A DNA stretch of 64,000 bases from Pectobacterium parmentieri (GTDB lineage Bacteria; Pseudomonadota; Gammaproteobacteria; Enterobacterales; Enterobacteriaceae), in NCBI RefSeq assembly GCF_001742145.1, contig NZ_CP015749.1, forward strand, positions 558,001 to 622,000, in the 5' to 3' direction. Each line of letters begins with the position of its first letter. Positions within the stretch are counted from its first letter, which is position 1. Under the pieces are notes generated by a model. It was not told where the DNA came from. It saw nothing but the letters and a program-made list of their open reading frames with translations, and did not search any database. Shown here piece after piece: positions 41,371-50,262 of the stretch. The position numbers and the translations under genes were made by a program.

Positions 41371-41466
41371 AAGCGGTAGCAGGGGACACACTGGCCGTGG
41401 AGTCCTCTGCTATCTGCTTCACTTTAATGCATATCGCCTGGCAGGCTGTTCGTTTAATCGCAGGGA

Positions 41467-41946
41467 TTAATCGTGCTTGGCGATATCGGCAAAGGTGGCA
41501 CGCAGTAGCTGTGCCAAATCATTTGCCGATAGTTCAATGTCCAATCCGCGTTTACCGCCGGAAATGAAAATGGTATCAAACTGGCGTGCCGGTTCATCAA
41601 TCACGGTCGGCAGCAGTTTCTTCTGCCCGAGCGGGCTGATTCCCCCCACCAGGTAACCCGTTACGCGCTGAGCGATGACCGGATCGGCCATATCGGCTTT
41701 TTTGGCGGACAGCGCGCGAGCGACTTTCTTGAGATCCAGCATGCCTGCGACGGGTGTGACGGCCACGGCGAGGTTTTTCGCATCACCATTCAGGGAGACG
41801 AGTAGCGTTTTATAAACCTGCTCTTTATTCAGTCCCAATTTTTTGGCCGCTTCCTCGCCAAAATTAGTTTCGTCGCTGTCGTGATGATAGCTGTGTAATG
41901 TAAAGGCGACCTTGTTCTTTTCGAGCAGATTGACTGCGGGTGTCAT
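41467..41946 (-). CDS. ybaK: Cys-tRNA(Pro)/Cys-tRNA deacylase YbaK
   Basis: A 159-residue editing enzyme, the same length as E. coli YbaK. It hydrolyses Cys-tRNA(Pro) mischarged by ProRS. The start [20 protein letters not shown], the conserved Lys region [17 protein letters not shown] and [10 protein letters not shown] are family features. An open frame continues 42 codons upstream into ybaP but is not conserved. It lies 70 bases after ybaP. Confidence 0.95.
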   Translation of the reverse strand: MTPAVNLLEKNKVAFTLHSYHHDSDETNFGEEAAKKLGLNKEQVYKTLLVSLNGDAKNLAVAVTPVAGMLDLKKVARALSAKKADMADPVIAQRVTGYLVGGISPLGQKKLLPTVIDEPARQFDTIFISGGKRGLDIELSANDLAQLLRATFADIAKHD

Positions 41947-42016
41947 GATTTCACTATCCTTAAACCCTTTGTGGGCCTTATCTTGCGGACGCGGCTGGGC
42001 GTCATAATGTGTTCTT

Positions 42017-42835
42017 TCAAGGTGTTGCTGAATGACTGTTGTTGAGCAGCGTGGATAAATTCTCATCGCCATACAGATGCAGTGCGCCGACGGCTACCAC
42101 GTAGCTTCCAGGGGGAAGCGCCTGAAGTTGCTGTTGCCAGCGACGGTTACGCTGACCCATCAACAGGTCGGTCATTTCATTGCTGAACGTCGCGGGGATA
42201 TCCGGTTTATAGGTGCCAGGCCTGCTGTCTAGCCACCAGCCTACCATCGTTTGCAGCAGACGAGCGTTGATGTGCCAGTGCTTAATCGTATCCTCCAGCA
42301 ACAGCAGGCCGCCCTGCGGCAGTTGCTGTAACAAATCAACCTGCGTCTGCTGTCCTTCCAGTTCGATAATCTGAATACCATGAAATTTCGCTGCGTTAAT
42401 CAACTGATAATCGATGCCATAATCGGGGCGTAACCCTAATCGCTGAGCCTGCCTTGCTTGCAGCACCAGCGCGGCTTGCCAGGCGGGAAGCTTGTCGATA
42501 TTGCTTTCATCGAAAGAGAGTGATTCACAGATTTTCTGCAACTGGCGATAGTTGTCCGGGCTGAGGCGCTGTGCGAGCGGTGGCTCGGCGTCACTGTGTC
42601 CGAAGGGGGAATGAGAATCGGAGATATCGGCTTCTACGATGAGTGCGGTCGCCTGTCTGAGTTGTTGCAGCAGTATATCGGGCAGCGGTGCCATATCCTG
42701 GCTACCCATATGAATACTGCCGACCAGATGCAGATGCCGTTCGTTGGCGAGTTGAACGTCTATCGCTGGGTAGGCATAAGCTAGCGGTGGGATAAAGCCA
42801 AGAAAAGTCGCGATTCTACGCAGCAGTTGCCCCAT
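42017..42835 (-). CDS. ybaP: TraB/GumN-family protein YbaP
   Basis: A 272-residue protein of the TraB/GumN (Tiki-like) family. [20 protein letters not shown] has the first conserved GxxH motif and [20 protein letters not shown] the second. An N-terminal hydrophobic segment suggests export or anchoring. Biochemical function is not established. It lies between copA and ybaK, as in E. coli (ybaQ is missing). Confidence 0.9.
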   Translation of the reverse strand: MGQLLRRIATFLGFIPPLAYAYPAIDVQLANERHLHLVGSIHMGSQDMAPLPDILLQQLRQATALIVEADISDSHSPFGHSDAEPPLAQRLSPDNYRQLQKICESLSFDESNIDKLPAWQAALVLQARQAQRLGLRPDYGIDYQLINAAKFHGIQIIELEGQQTQVDLLQQLPQGGLLLLEDTIKHWHINARLLQTMVGWWLDSRPGTYKPDIPATFSNEMTDLLMGQRNRRWQQQLQALPPGSYVVAVGALHLYGDENLSTLLNNSHSATP

Positions 42836-42952
42836 TGCTTCCGTCTCCTGATGTGGGAGTAATATGCTAAACGCTAGATACGGAACAATACAAGGGATAC
42901 TACAGGTAGAGCAAACATGGTTGCATGGTAATAAAGTGATGTGGCGAAAGAA

Positions 42953-42991
42953 TAAAAGAGCCCGCCATCTTTGGAATAATTAAGATGGCGG
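42953..42991 (-). terminator. copA terminator
   Basis: On the minus strand CCGCCATCTT, a ten-base loop and AAGATGGCGG are followed by GCTCTTTTATTC, just past the copA stop. Confidence 0.8.
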
Positions 42992-42998
42992 ACTAACA

Positions 42999-45722
42999 TT
43001 ACTGACCTTTAGGTTTAAAACGCAGCAAGCGGTTGGCGTTGCTGACTACCGTAATGGAGGAGAGTGCCATCGCGGCACCGGCGACGACCGGGCTGAGAAG
43101 CGTTCCGGTCAGTGGATAGAGCACGCCTGCGGCAATTGGAATACCCAGCGAGTTATAGATAAAGGCACCCAGCAGGTTTTGCTTCATGTTGCGCAGCGTG
43201 GCATTGGAGAGCAACAGCGCATCGGCGACGCCGTGCAGGCTGTGGCGCATTAGTGTGATAGCGGCGGTTTCAATCGCGATATCGCTGCCGCCGCCCATCG
43301 CAATGCCGACATCGGCCTGCGCCAGTGCGGGCGCATCGTTGATGCCATCACCAATCATCGCCACGCGTTTGCCTTGCGCCTGTAGTTTTTTGATGGCCTC
43401 GGCTTTTCCGTCTGGTAGCACACCCGCGATCACCTGATCGATACCGGCTTCTTTAGCGATACTCTTCGCCGTGAGCGGGTTGTCCCCTGTGAGCATGACT
43501 AACTGGTAGCCCTGTTGATGCAGGCGCTGCAGCGCGCTGATGCTGTCTGCTCGCAGCGGATCGTGGATAGAGATCACCGCGATGAGGTGGCCATTGGCCG
43601 CAAGTAAAACGGGCGTGATGCCGCGCTGAGCTTGTTCATTGATCAGCGTGTCACCTTCCGCGAGATCGATCTGATGCTGTTTGAGCAGTGGCGGATTTCC
43701 CAGCAGCAGGTCGACATCCATGGTCTTGCCGCTGACGCCAAGACCGCGCAGCGTGCGGAACTGATCGACTTGCGTTAGCGTAAGATTTTCTGCGTGTTCA
43801 ATAATGGCTTTCGCTAGCGGGTGATGAGATCCCTGTTCCAGCGAAGCCGCCCAAGTCAGCGCCTGCTCCTCTGTTACGCTGCCGAACGTGTGAATCGCCA
43901 CGACGCGCGGCTTCCCTTCGGTTAGCGTACCCGTTTTGTCAAACACCAGCACGTCCAGCTTGCTGGCCTGCTGCAAGGCATCGGCATCCCGTACCAGAAC
44001 GCCAAACTCCGCTGCACGTCCTACGCCGGAAATAATTGACATCGGTGTTGCCAGCCCAAGCGCACAGGGGCAAGCAATGATCAAAACGGTCGTAACGATA
44101 ATAAGCGTATAGACAATCTGTGGCTGTGGCCCGACAAAGAACCAGATCGCACCGCTGAGGAGTGCGATGGCAACGACGACGGGAACAAACACGGCAGAAA
44201 TACGATCCGCTAGCTGCCCGATAGCCGGTTTGCTGCTTTGCGCCTGTCTCACCAATCGGATGATTCGCGACAGGGTGGTTTGGTTGCCGATCGCGTCTGC
44301 ACGGAAGAGAACGCTGCCATCGGAAACCAATGTGCCTGCGTGAACGGTATCGCCAGATGTTTTGGACTGTGGGATCGGTTCGCCGGTCAGCATGGCTTCA
44401 TCCACCCACAGCTCGCCTTGCAAGATCTCGCCATCAACAGGAATACGATCGCCAGTGGTCAGGCGTAACGTCATGCCCGATTGCACCTCGGACAGTGGAA
44501 TGGATTTTTCACCTTCCGGAGTCACGACACGGGCAGTAGGCGGTGTTAAGTCCAGCAGTCGTTCCAGCGCGCGTGAAGATCGCTGGCGAGCGCGTTGCTC
44601 CAGCGCGTGGCCCAGGTTGATTAAACCAATGATCATCGCGCTGGCCTCATAGTACAGATGGCGCGCCGCCATCGGGAAAAGGTCCGGCCATAGGTTAACG
44701 GTAATCGAGTAAAGCCATGCCGCACCCGTTCCCAGTGCCACCAGCGTATCCATGGTTGCAGCGCCGTTTCTCAGGCTACGCCAGGCGTTACGGTAAAAAT
44801 GACTGCCAGCAAATACCATCACTGCCAGCGTCAGAATACCGATGACGAGCCACGGCGTTTGGCTTTCCGGCGTCAGACTCATGCTGCCACCTAATACACC
44901 CCACAGCATCAGCGGTATACCCAGCAGTAAACCTAGCGCAGCCTGCCACTGAAAGCGGCGGATAGCCTGTTGAGAGGTTTGCTGCTGGCGTGCACGGCGT
45001 GCTTCTTCGTCCTGAATAATTTCTGCACCATAGCCTGCTTGCTCAACGGCGGCAATCAGCGCTTCCGGCTCGGCGTGACCGTTGACCAACGCACTGCGCT
45101 CAGCCAGATTCACTCGTGCCTGCGTAACGCCGCTGACGTTTTGTAGTGCCGTCTGCACGCGATTCACGCAACTGGCGCAGCTCATCCCCTGAAGCAGGAT
45201 CTGTACGCTGTCATCATCGCGGGTGGTGCGTGTTGTTATTGCCGGAAGAATGCTCTCGGCCGCTGGCAGCGCTTCCGGCATCGTCGCTACCTGTGCCAGC
45301 GGCTCAGTTTTTGGGTGAACATTCTCCTGCACGCTGGCGTGATAGCCGGCTTCTTCAATAGCGCTAATCAGTACCGTGGTCTCAACGTTACCATACACGG
45401 TGGCCTGCTCTTTGGTGACATCCGTCGCGACGACGCCGGGAATAGCTTCCAGCACTTTACGCGTAGCGGCGACACAGTGGTTGCAGCTCAGGCCGGAAAG
45501 CTGAAGGGATACATCCGGAGTGGTGGCGAGTTGCGCGTCGTAGCCTGCCCGCTCGATAGTGTCGATCAACGTTTGAGAATCGACGGCACCGCTGACTTTG
45601 GCGTACTGTTGAGTGACGTCGGTGTGTTCGACTGTAGGGATCGCGTCTAGTGCTTTTTTAACGCGTTGAACACAGTGCCCGCAGGTCAGTCCCTGCAAGG
45701 ACAACACGATGGTTTGTGACAT
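42999..45722 (-). CDS. copA: Copper-exporting P1B-type ATPase CopA
   Basis: A 907-residue Cu(I) exporter. It has three N-terminal heavy-metal domains, with CxxC at residues 14-17, 80-83 and 182-185; E. coli CopA has two. Eight membrane helices include the CPC motif [13 protein letters not shown], the phosphorylated Asp is D595 in DKTGTLTEG, and [14 protein letters not shown] is the hinge. The start at [10 protein letters not shown] follows GGGAGAAAATTGTT; a longer frame starts eight codons earlier. A CueR promoter is upstream. A -1 frameshift signal at codons 137-138 may also yield a small two-domain chaperone. Confidence 0.96.
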   Translation of the reverse strand: MSQTIVLSLQGLTCGHCVQRVKKALDAIPTVEHTDVTQQYAKVSGAVDSQTLIDTIERAGYDAQLATTPDVSLQLSGLSCNHCVAATRKVLEAIPGVVATDVTKEQATVYGNVETTVLISAIEEAGYHASVQENVHPKTEPLAQVATMPEALPAAESILPAITTRTTRDDDSVQILLQGMSCASCVNRVQTALQNVSGVTQARVNLAERSALVNGHAEPEALIAAVEQAGYGAEIIQDEEARRARQQQTSQQAIRRFQWQAALGLLLGIPLMLWGVLGGSMSLTPESQTPWLVIGILTLAVMVFAGSHFYRNAWRSLRNGAATMDTLVALGTGAAWLYSITVNLWPDLFPMAARHLYYEASAMIIGLINLGHALEQRARQRSSRALERLLDLTPPTARVVTPEGEKSIPLSEVQSGMTLRLTTGDRIPVDGEILQGELWVDEAMLTGEPIPQSKTSGDTVHAGTLVSDGSVLFRADAIGNQTTLSRIIRLVRQAQSSKPAIGQLADRISAVFVPVVVAIALLSGAIWFFVGPQPQIVYTLIIVTTVLIIACPCALGLATPMSIISGVGRAAEFGVLVRDADALQQASKLDVLVFDKTGTLTEGKPRVVAIHTFGSVTEEQALTWAASLEQGSHHPLAKAIIEHAENLTLTQVDQFRTLRGLGVSGKTMDVDLLLGNPPLLKQHQIDLAEGDTLINEQAQRGITPVLLAANGHLIAVISIHDPLRADSISALQRLHQQGYQLVMLTGDNPLTAKSIAKEAGIDQVIAGVLPDGKAEAIKKLQAQGKRVAMIGDGINDAPALAQADVGIAMGGGSDIAIETAAITLMRHSLHGVADALLLSNATLRNMKQNLLGAFIYNSLGIPIAAGVLYPLTGTLLSPVVAGAAMALSSITVVSNANRLLRFKPKGQ
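45309..45315 (-). other. Candidate programmed -1 frameshift site in copA
   Basis: On the coding strand the zero frame reads CAC CCA AAA ACT GAG. C CCA AAA is a perfect X XXY YYZ slippery heptamer at codons 136-138. After a -1 slip the ribosome reads AAC then TGA, giving a 139-residue product with the first two copper-binding domains only. E. coli copA uses CCCAAAG in the matching His-Pro-Lys linker to make the chaperone CopA(Z). Frameshifting here is inferred. Confidence 0.75.
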
Positions 45723-45797
45723 AACAATTTTCTCCCGTGTTAACAACCGGCGGTGAAAGACGTTGACCGGCCATCTGATTTCTACTTGTTATTGGGT

Positions 45798-45828
45798 AAG
45801 GTAAACCTTCTGGCAAGGGGAAGGTCAA
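45798..45828 (-). promoter_or_regulatory. CueR-controlled promoter of copA
   Basis: The coding strand carries -35 TTGACC and -10 TACCTT separated by 19 bases, the long spacer typical of MerR-family activation. The dyad ACCTTC-N9-GAAGGT (45805-45825) fills the spacer and is almost identical to the E. coli copA CueR box. Confidence 0.9.
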
Positions 45829-45853
45829 GGGATTTAATATGCTTTTGTTCTAG

Positions 45854-45900
45854 GAAAGAAAAAGTGAAGAGTCTCTCTGCCAAATAGCAGAGAGACTCTT
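45854..45900 (-). terminator. Terminator of the small membrane protein gene
   Basis: A perfect 14-bp stem (AAGAGTCTCTCTGC and complement) with a six-base loop is followed on the minus strand by CACTTTTTCTTT. It separates the upstream membrane protein gene from the copA promoter. Confidence 0.88.
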
Positions 45901-45959
45901 CGAACAAAATGAAACACTCAGGTGAAGGTAAGGTCAGTTGAGTCTGACGTTGTCAGTCA

Positions 45960-46424
45960 TCAAGTATTGCTTGAGGTCCGGGCGATGAATGCCTGAATGA
46001 CCTTCTCAGCCTCGTTTTCCGCGCGGTGATTCAGGTAATAAAAATAAAAAATCAAACCGAAAAACAAAGCGCCATACGCGATAGCCATCCACATATGTTC
46101 GATTAGAAAAAGAAATACGCTTTGCGCCATACCGTCGATATCATATTCAATATTAAAGTATTTAAGATACCGATCCGGTACGAAAATGAAGCAAAATAGC
46201 AGGACGGGTAAAGCGAGAATAGCGCTTAATATATTGATTCGATGTTTTCTGGTATTCAGCGACGTGTAGCTGCTGTCCCCGAGATAGCGTTCAATTTCAA
46301 TAATCTGCTGAGAAAGGTCATCTTTCGATGTAACAGGAATGTGGTGGTGTTCAATATGATAATGGACCTCTTTGAGCCGCTGTGCGTTATCGAGTACCTT
46401 ACCGAGTATATTGCTATATCCCAT
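45960..46424 (-). CDS. Two-helix membrane protein of unknown function between copA and cueR
   Basis: A 154-residue protein that is not recognised. A soluble, His-rich N-terminal half (VHYHIEHHHIPV near residues 20-32) and a predicted helix precede two membrane helices (about 72-92 and 107-133). The C-terminal tail is charged. The ATG at 46424 is chosen because AAAGGAAAA lies upstream. It has its own terminator. The cluster of five histidines close to copper genes might bind metal, but that is speculation. Confidence 0.7.
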   Translation of the reverse strand: MGYSNILGKVLDNAQRLKEVHYHIEHHHIPVTSKDDLSQQIIEIERYLGDSSYTSLNTRKHRINILSAILALPVLLFCFIFVPDRYLKYFNIEYDIDGMAQSVFLFLIEHMWMAIAYGALFFGLIFYFYYLNHRAENEAEKVIQAFIARTSSNT

Positions 46425-46656
46425 GATGATATTTTCCTTTACTGATAATAACTCACTTGCAGCATTCCATCGCAAGCAATTATAAAACCTTGTGATTTTA
46501 CACAAATAAATGTTCTCGTCATCTTTTACGTGAAGTGAATTTTTATAGTGGTAAATTTGGCTGATACTACAGAGTCAGATAATATGATCTCATTGAGATA
46601 CTCATTGGCTGTGCCAATACGCCTTCTGCCATTATGGGGAGAGGCAAGGAGAAATC

Positions 46657-47073
46657 ATGAATATCAGTGATGTTGCGAAAAAAACGGGTCTTAGCAGTAA
46701 AACCATTCGTTTCTATGAAGAGAAAGAGCTTCTGACTACACCGCTGCGTTCTGAAAATGGTTATCGTAGCTATGATGAGCATCATGTCGAAGAGCTAACG
46801 CTGCTGCGTCAAGCGCGACAGGTGGGTTTTAATCTGGATGAATGCCGGGAGCTGGTCACGTTATTTAACGATCCGCTGCGGCGCAGCGCGGATGTAAAAG
46901 CTCGTACTTTGCAGAAAGTACAAGAAATCGAGATGCATATCGAAGAGTTGAAAACGATGCGTGAACAGTTGCTGGCGTTGGCCGAACAGTGCCCAGGGGA
47001 CGGTAGCGCGGAGTGTCCGATAATCAATAATCTGGCGGGTTGTTGTCAAAAGAGTAAATCGTCAAAAGAGTAA
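46657..47073 (+). CDS. cueR: Copper-responsive MerR-family regulator CueR
   Basis: A 138-residue MerR-family activator. The N-terminal winged helix [20 protein letters not shown], a dimerisation helix and the C-terminal metal loop [12 protein letters not shown] hold the two Cu(I)-binding cysteines. It activates copA and usually cueO. The gene is divergent from copA but separated from it by the two-helix protein gene. GGCAAGGAG precedes the ATG. Confidence 0.95.
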   Translation: MNISDVAKKTGLSSKTIRFYEEKELLTTPLRSENGYRSYDEHHVEELTLLRQARQVGFNLDECRELVTLFNDPLRRSADVKARTLQKVQEIEMHIEELKTMREQLLALAEQCPGDGSAECPIINNLAGCCQKSKSSKE

Positions 47074-47116
47074 ATTGCCAGAAAGGGGAGCGAGGCTCCC
47101 CAATTCGTGCGCTCTG

Positions 47117-47572
47117 TTAGTGCTCAATCGACCGGACATGCAGTGTGATGCCATCAACGGCAATCACTTCAACATGCGTGCCAGCAGGCAGTTCCTGCTC
47201 TGATTTCACGCGCCAACTGCTGTCGCCGATGTTTACCCGACCAAAGCCGTTAGTCACGGGTTCGGTCAGGGTAGCGCGTAGGCCAATCAACTGTTGCCCA
47301 CGCTGGTTAAGCGTTGACGGTGGGCGTGACAGCGTTCGTTTACGCAGCCAATACCACCAGAGCAGCGCTGTAACGATCGTCATGATGGCGAAAATCGTGC
47401 CCTGCCATGGCCAGCCTAGCGGCATCACCCACGTTAGCAACCCAACCAATACGGCCGACACGCCGCTCCACAGCAGATAACCGCTGGCACCCAGCATTTC
47501 GGCGGCTAAAAGCAGGCCGCCGAGCGACAGCCAGAACCAGTGCGCATTTTCCATCACCAGTTCAATGCCCAT
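47117..47572 (-). CDS. ybbJ: NfeD-like inner-membrane protein YbbJ
   Basis: A 151-residue protein with three or four membrane helices (about 10-80) followed by a C-terminal OB-fold NfeD domain ([27 protein letters not shown]). It partners the SPFH protein QmcA. Its ATG overlaps the qmcA stop codon, so the pair is translationally coupled, as in E. coli. Confidence 0.93.
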   Translation of the reverse strand: MGIELVMENAHWFWLSLGGLLLAAEMLGASGYLLWSGVSAVLVGLLTWVMPLGWPWQGTIFAIMTIVTALLWWYWLRKRTLSRPPSTLNQRGQQLIGLRATLTEPVTNGFGRVNIGDSSWRVKSEQELPAGTHVEVIAVDGITLHVRSIEH

Positions 47573-48486
47573 TATTGACCTCGGCTGTCTTTGCTATCTT
47601 TAATCAGCTCGGTGATCCCGCCAATGGCTCCCATCAAGTTGCTGGCTTCCAGCGGCATCATGATCACTTTGCTGTTATTAGAAGAACCGATCTGCTGCAA
47701 GGCATCAGTATATTTCTGAGCGACAAAGTAGTTAATCGCCTGAATGTTACCCGCTGCGATGGCCTCGGAGACCATTTTGGTCGCCTGTGCTTCTGCTTCT
47801 GCCGCACGTTCACGCGCTTCTGCTTCCAGAAATGCGGACTGACGCAAGCCTTCCGCCTTCAAAATCTGTGACTGCTTTTCCCCTTCGGCTTTCAGGATAG
47901 CCGCCTGACGCACCCCTTCCGCCTCCAGAATATCGGCACGTTTGTTACGTTCCGCTTTCATCTGCGCATTCATCGCGGCAATCAGTTCAGCAGGCGGTCG
48001 TACATCGCGGATCTCAATACGCGTGATTTTAATGCCCCACGGGTTGGTGGCTTCGTCGACAATGTGCAGTAGGCGCGTGTTGATGCTATCGCGCTGAGAC
48101 AACATCTCGTCCAGCTCCATGGAGCCCAGTACGGTACGGAAGTTGGTCATGGTGAGGTTGACGATAGCCTGTTCCAGATTGCTGACTTCATAGGCCGCCC
48201 GTGCCGGATCAATCACCTGAATAAAGCAGACGGCATCAATCGCTACATTGGCGTTATCGCGTGAGATAATTTCCTGAGAGGGGATGTCTAATACCTGTTC
48301 CATCATGTTGATTTTACGTCCAACACGATCCATAAACGGTACGACCAGATTAAGCCCCGGCATCAGCGTTTTGGTGTAGCGGCCAAAACGTTCTACAGTC
48401 CATTGGTATCCCTGAGGTACGACTTTGATGCCTGACCAGACGATGATAAGTGCAACAAAAACCAAAATGGGAATGACGGTGAGCAT
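47572..48486 (-). CDS. qmcA: SPFH/band-7 membrane protein QmcA
   Basis: A 304-residue stomatin/prohibitin-like protein. A single N-terminal membrane helix (2-20) is followed by the SPFH domain ([20 protein letters not shown]) and an Ala/Glu-rich coiled coil with repeated ILKAEG units (about 190-240). It is thought to form membrane microdomain scaffolds and interacts with FtsH in E. coli. Confidence 0.95.
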   Translation of the reverse strand: MLTVIPILVFVALIIVWSGIKVVPQGYQWTVERFGRYTKTLMPGLNLVVPFMDRVGRKINMMEQVLDIPSQEIISRDNANVAIDAVCFIQVIDPARAAYEVSNLEQAIVNLTMTNFRTVLGSMELDEMLSQRDSINTRLLHIVDEATNPWGIKITRIEIRDVRPPAELIAAMNAQMKAERNKRADILEAEGVRQAAILKAEGEKQSQILKAEGLRQSAFLEAEARERAAEAEAQATKMVSEAIAAGNIQAINYFVAQKYTDALQQIGSSNNSKVIMMPLEASNLMGAIGGITELIKDSKDSRGQ

Positions 48487-48518
48487 GTTTTAAAACCTCC
48501 AGGTTGTTTTATCCCCGT

Positions 48519-48640
48519 CATACTTCAAGCTGCATGTGCGTTGGATTCCCTTACTCACCTCAGTCACTTACTTGATGTAAGTTCCTGGTGATTCGCTCGG
48601 TTTCCGCCTTTCTGCAACTCGAATTATTTAGGGTATATAT
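48519..48640. repeat. Intergenic terminally inverted repeat, copy 3 (short form)
   Basis: About 122 bases opening CATACTTCAAGCTGCATGTG and closing GCAACTCGAATTATTTAGGG then TATATAT. Its ends match copies 1 and 2, but the middle is mostly deleted relative to copy 1. It lies exactly between qmcA and the yfaE-nrdBA block, where gene order jumps relative to E. coli. Confidence 0.75.
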
Positions 48641-48758
48641 CGGTCAAAAGACGATCTCAGCGGATAGTGTAACTCACTTATGTATAAATGCGGGCAAGAA
48701 ATGCACTCGCCAGCGAGAACGGTAGGCCAGTTAACTGGCGTGGGAGGACAATTCGGGG

Positions 48759-49019
48759 CTATAGGTCGAGTTCGATATCGCCCTGCGGCATACAGCAGCA
48801 GGGGAGGATTTCATCCTGTTGGATACAGGCCAATGGGGTTTGGCGGTACGCTACGCGACCTTTTACCAGACGCAGCCGACAGGAACCGCAATAGCCGGAT
48901 CGGCACTGATATTCAATGCTGACGCGGTTGGATTCCAGTACCTCCAGCAGGGAAGGGCCGTCATCTGAACAGGAAAACTGCGCACCGGATGTGCGCAGCG
49001 TAATAGTTGGATTGCTCAT
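48759..49019 (-). CDS. yfaE: 2Fe-2S ferredoxin YfaE for ribonucleotide reductase cofactor maintenance
   Basis: An 86-residue ferredoxin with cluster ligands in YQCRSGYCGSC (C39, C44, C47) and the later CCC (74-76). YfaE keeps the NrdB diferric-tyrosyl radical cofactor assembled. It starts three bases after nrdB on the same strand, forming nrdA-nrdB-yfaE as in E. coli. Confidence 0.95.
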   Translation of the reverse strand: MSNPTITLRTSGAQFSCSDDGPSLLEVLESNRVSIEYQCRSGYCGSCRLRLVKGRVAYRQTPLACIQQDEILPCCCMPQGDIELDL

Positions 49020-49022
49020 CGA

Positions 49023-50153
49023 TTACAGTTGGAAATCGCTCAGGTCGTCATCGCTGATTTCTGAATCGATCTGGCCGACCAGATAGGAGCTGACTTCGAC
49101 TTCCTGCGGCGCGACCTGTACGTTATCGGACACCAGCCAGGCGTTGATCCACGGGATGGGGTTGGTACGTGTCTGGAACGGCAGCGGCAAACCAACGGCC
49201 TGCATGCGGATGTTGGTGATATATTCCACATATTGGCACAAAATATCCTTGTTCAGGCCAATCATCGAACCGTCACGGAACAGGTATTCAGCCCACTCTT
49301 TTTCTTGCTGGGCGGCGAGTACGAACAGGTCGTAACACTCTTGCTGACACTCTTCGGCAATCTGCGCCATTTCAGGGTCGTCATGGCCGGAACGCATCAG
49401 GTTCAGCATGTGCTGCGTGCCAGTCAGGTGTAGTGCTTCGTCACGGGCGATCAGCTTGATGATTTTGGCGTTGCCTTCCATCAGTTCGCGTTCCGCAAAA
49501 GCAAACGAGCAGGCAAAGCTGACATAGAAACGAATCGCTTCCAGCGCGTTCACGCTCATCAGGCAGATATACAACTGCTTTTTCAGCGTATGCAGGTTAA
49601 CGGCTACAGTTTTACCGTTAACCTGATGTGTTCCTTCACCCAGCAAATGATAGTAGCTGGTCATCTCGATCAGCGAGTCGTAGTAGCCGGAGATATCCTT
49701 GGCACGCTTTAGAATCTCTTCGTTAGTGACGATATCGTCAAACACCAGCGATGGATCGTTCACGATATTACGGATGATGTGGGTGTAAGAACGCGAGTGA
49801 ATGGTTTCCGAGAACGCCCAGGTTTCCACCCAGGTTTCCAGCTCAGGAATAGAAATTAGCGGCAGCAGTGCCACGTTCGGGCTACGTCCCTGAATCGAAT
49901 CCAGCAGCGTTTGGTATTTCAGGTTGCTGATGAAGATGTGCTTTTCATGATCGGGCAGTGCCTGATAGTCGATGCGATCGCGGGACACATCAACTTCTTC
50001 CGGGCGCCAGAAGAAGGATAATTGCTTTTCGATCAATTTTTCGAAAATTTCATATTTTTGCTGATCGAAACGTGCAACGTTAACCGACTGGCCGAAGAAC
50101 ATGGGTTCTAGCAACTGATCATTTTTATTCTGTGAAAAAGTGGTATAGGCCAT
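49023..50153 (-). CDS. nrdB: Class Ia ribonucleotide reductase beta subunit NrdB
   Basis: A 376-residue radical-generating subunit, the same length as in E. coli. The diiron ligands and radical tyrosine lie around [25 protein letters not shown] (Tyr about 123) and [13 protein letters not shown]. The C-terminal tail that docks to NrdA is present ([13 protein letters not shown]). The ATG at 50153 ([13 protein letters not shown]) follows GGAGAG; a longer frame runs upstream without conservation. Confidence 0.97.
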   Translation of the reverse strand: MAYTTFSQNKNDQLLEPMFFGQSVNVARFDQQKYEIFEKLIEKQLSFFWRPEEVDVSRDRIDYQALPDHEKHIFISNLKYQTLLDSIQGRSPNVALLPLISIPELETWVETWAFSETIHSRSYTHIIRNIVNDPSLVFDDIVTNEEILKRAKDISGYYDSLIEMTSYYHLLGEGTHQVNGKTVAVNLHTLKKQLYICLMSVNALEAIRFYVSFACSFAFAERELMEGNAKIIKLIARDEALHLTGTQHMLNLMRSGHDDPEMAQIAEECQQECYDLFVLAAQQEKEWAEYLFRDGSMIGLNKDILCQYVEYITNIRMQAVGLPLPFQTRTNPIPWINAWLVSDNVQVAPQEVEVSSYLVGQIDSEISDDDLSDFQL

Positions 50154-50230
50154 TAGTCTCTCCAAAAAAATGCCGTGAGCATTTTTAACGCCGTCTGCGG
50201 CTGCGGGTAGGACGCCCGCGCTAAAAGGAT

Positions 50231-50253
50231 AAAAGGCTGCATTGCAGCCTTTT
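50231..50253. other. Hairpin between nrdA and nrdB
   Basis: AAAAGGCTGCATTGCAGCCT TTT is a near-perfect palindrome ten bases after the nrdA stop, with A- and T-runs at its borders. It could reduce read-through into nrdB or protect nrdA mRNA. Confidence 0.6.
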
Positions 50254-50262
50254 ATTATTGGC

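Noticed and set aside
41947..42016. ChiX (SroB) small RNA expected in the ybaK-ybaP gap
   Set aside because: E. coli carries chiX between these genes, but the 70 bases here lack its terminator and seed sequence.
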